From: Chiua virens
Taxonomy: Eukaryota > Basidiomycota > Agaricomycetes > Boletales > Boletaceae
Direction: 5' to 3'
Length of the DNA stretch: 64,000 bases
Assembly: GCA_019787685.1 (NCBI GenBank)
Contig: JAHNUO010000010.1
Span: 1,426,001-1,490,000, forward strand
In this document: positions 62,461 through 64,000 of the stretch, one piece after another
Layout of the letters: each line of letters begins with the position of its first letter
Numbering within the stretch: the stretch's first letter is position 1
Notes under the pieces: generated by a model
Databases searched by the model: none
What the model was told of the DNA's origin: nothing
The model's input: only the letters and a program-made list of their open reading frames with translations
Made by a program: the position numbers and the translations under genes

Positions 62461-64000
62461 GGCTGAGTCCTCTTTCGTCGAGATGATTGCAATATCAAGT
62501 TATACCTGTTTCGATTCTGCGACTCTCGTTCCGTACTTTCTATATTGTCATGTGGTTTAAATTTATTACTTACGCATGCAACGGTGGACAGTATCCTATG
62601 ACCTGTGGCTGAGATCAGAATCCAAATGGACTTCGAAATCCAAGCAATTATTCATGACGCCCAGGGCTGTGAACCATGTCCGGTCCTGCAACGCTGGTAT
62701 TGTGACCTTGCAATGAACAGCCGTCTCGGACTCGAGCGGGGATCTTGCAACCAATGACGTCTGGTAGCAATGGCGCGCCGTTGGTTTGAGCATTGCCTCC
62801 CCAACGACTTGTCCGAGTGTTCACGGCCCCGATCCTCTGTATTTCCGCAACTGCGCCGCCCCCCGACGCGACCCCACGATGCACGGAGAAGATTGTGGCA
62901 TTGCAAGGCAGTACAGCGGATCCGACGCATTTTATGACTATGGGCGGGGTTACAATATCCCCTTTAAGCCCCGTCGAAAATGACGTCGGTACTTGGTAAA
63001 TGAAACCGCGCGGTTCCGAAGCAAAAACGCTGATGCCAGGTGCAATCGACATTATAGTATGTATTGAACCCCCGTGGGTGGACACGTGTTGACCACAGTC
63101 TGACTGGTTTGGATCGGAGGGTGCCGATGGTATTATGTTCGCCGTTTGGACTCGGCAATCAGAGGACTGTTGGGTGTCTAGTGGCTAGGGTCAATCGATT
63201 GGACGGTTGGCATACCATCACGTCTGAGATTTTGTGTGGTGATGGGGGAGTCAAGATTCAGATAGATCGCAATTTTGTAGATTTTATGGCGAGGCTTGTT
63301 GAGACAGCGTGTATGTGAGACCATGATAGCAGGGCCTGGTGTTTTGCTGTCAGCGTAAAGACATGTTTTTCTTCTTGCGTGAACTGTATGACTCGGGATA
63401 AGGCGGGCCGGTATATTTTCATGTCCCGACACAGGCTCAAATGCTCCGCTTCGAAGTTGCCGTTGGCTGTGGACCATTCAACACATCTTGTACACGCGAC
63501 GACGACCTGCAAAGAAGATGGTATATCCCCATTTCGTTTTAACGCCCGTGTCGAATTGTATTGATGATTCAAAACGACGGCAGTCCTGAGGTACAGCGGG
63601 TTTACTGTACTTCCGGGAAACAAATGGAGCATGGACACCCGCGAAGCTTTGATCGACAGCTGATCGTCTCTACATACACAGCGTAAATCATTCTTTGTAA
63701 ACTTCTTGGTAGATCATCGAGACGGATTGCAGCGGGTGCGTACTGTGGTTATTGGATTTGCCGGTGTGAACCGTTTACAGACCATGGATTATAACAGCCA
63801 CCAAATGCGCATCGGAAAACATCCGATACTTAAACCAGACTTATGTCGCACAAGTGGAGCAGGATTGTTCCGAACTTCACGTCTGTTGATATGGTGCAAA
63901 ATCTGAGGTGGCCGTCACCACTTTGTTCGGTTCCAAACTGAACTATGGTTTTAGTAGACTCATAAACTTGATGAATGTGGGCAAACCTTCCGAATGCCGA
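62461..64000. other. Unassigned right end
   Basis: Contains a minus-strand frame (62648-63085) open for 145 codons with a mixed, non-repetitive composition (SVFASEPRGFIYQVPTS, VIGCKIPARVRDG), but no ATG at its 5' end, and a competing plus frame at 63064-63318. 63320-64000 has only short frames. No RNA gene, repeat or mobile element was recognised. Confidence 0.3.

Noticed and set aside
63706..63906. Plus-strand frame near the right edge
   Set aside because: No ATG at its start, 66 codons only, no domain; treated as noise.

Overview
The window reads as a gene-dense basidiomycete nuclear contig, most likely Agaricomycetes. The evidence is many short (about 45-60 nt) GT-AG introns that interrupt conserved proteins, 3'-splice sites close to CAG/TAG, and gene families typical of mushrooms and Rhizoctonia-like fungi: HSPA12-type Hsp70-like proteins, orphan seven-transmembrane (7TM) proteins with a DYPGGP-like motif, and STCTRL-type glutathione transferases. 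No prokaryotic, organellar, viral, tRNA or rRNA gene was recognised.

Left part (1-27.3 kb) is accessory and repetitive. It holds a nearly complete Hsp70-like gene running off the left edge, a small inverted-repeat (MITE-like) element, a truncated Hsp70 C-terminal relic, a poorly resolved Ser/Pro-rich gene and about 3 kb of unassigned sequence. Next comes a tandem array of five minus-strand 7TM paralogues (8.5-23.4 kb) with one decayed sixth copy and duplicated upstream flanks. A second Hsp70 relic sits at the downstream side of the last 7TM gene and an intact Hsp70-like gene (25.0-27.3 kb) on its upstream side. The 7TM and Hsp70-like families therefore look as if they were shuffled together by segmental duplication.

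Middle part (27.8-40.3 kb) is conserved housekeeping: a membrane-anchored coiled-coil protein, an atypical SDR-like protein, chaperonin subunit CCT8 (head to head with the SDR gene, 78 bp between start codons), and a large BEM2-type RhoGAP with RasGEF-N-like, PH and RhoGAP modules.

Right part (41-64 kb) holds a tandem pair of phi-like glutathione transferases with conserved AP-1-like promoter sites, a secreted GH29 alpha-L-fucosidase, a small unknown two-exon protein, a PMR1-type Golgi Ca2+/Mn2+ P-type ATPase, a C2H2 zinc-finger regulator, an RS-rich SCI1-like nuclear protein and a saccharopine-dehydrogenase-like oxidoreductase.

A window-wide property matters for any annotation. Several otherwise conserved genes (Hsp70 copy 1, BEM2, one GST, GH29 fucosidase, PMR1 ATPase) are broken by single-base length changes, mostly +1 and mostly in short homopolymers, while neighbours such as CCT8 and the five 7TM genes read cleanly. 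This looks more like insertion-biased sequencing or assembly error than many independent pseudogenes, but the sequence alone cannot decide.
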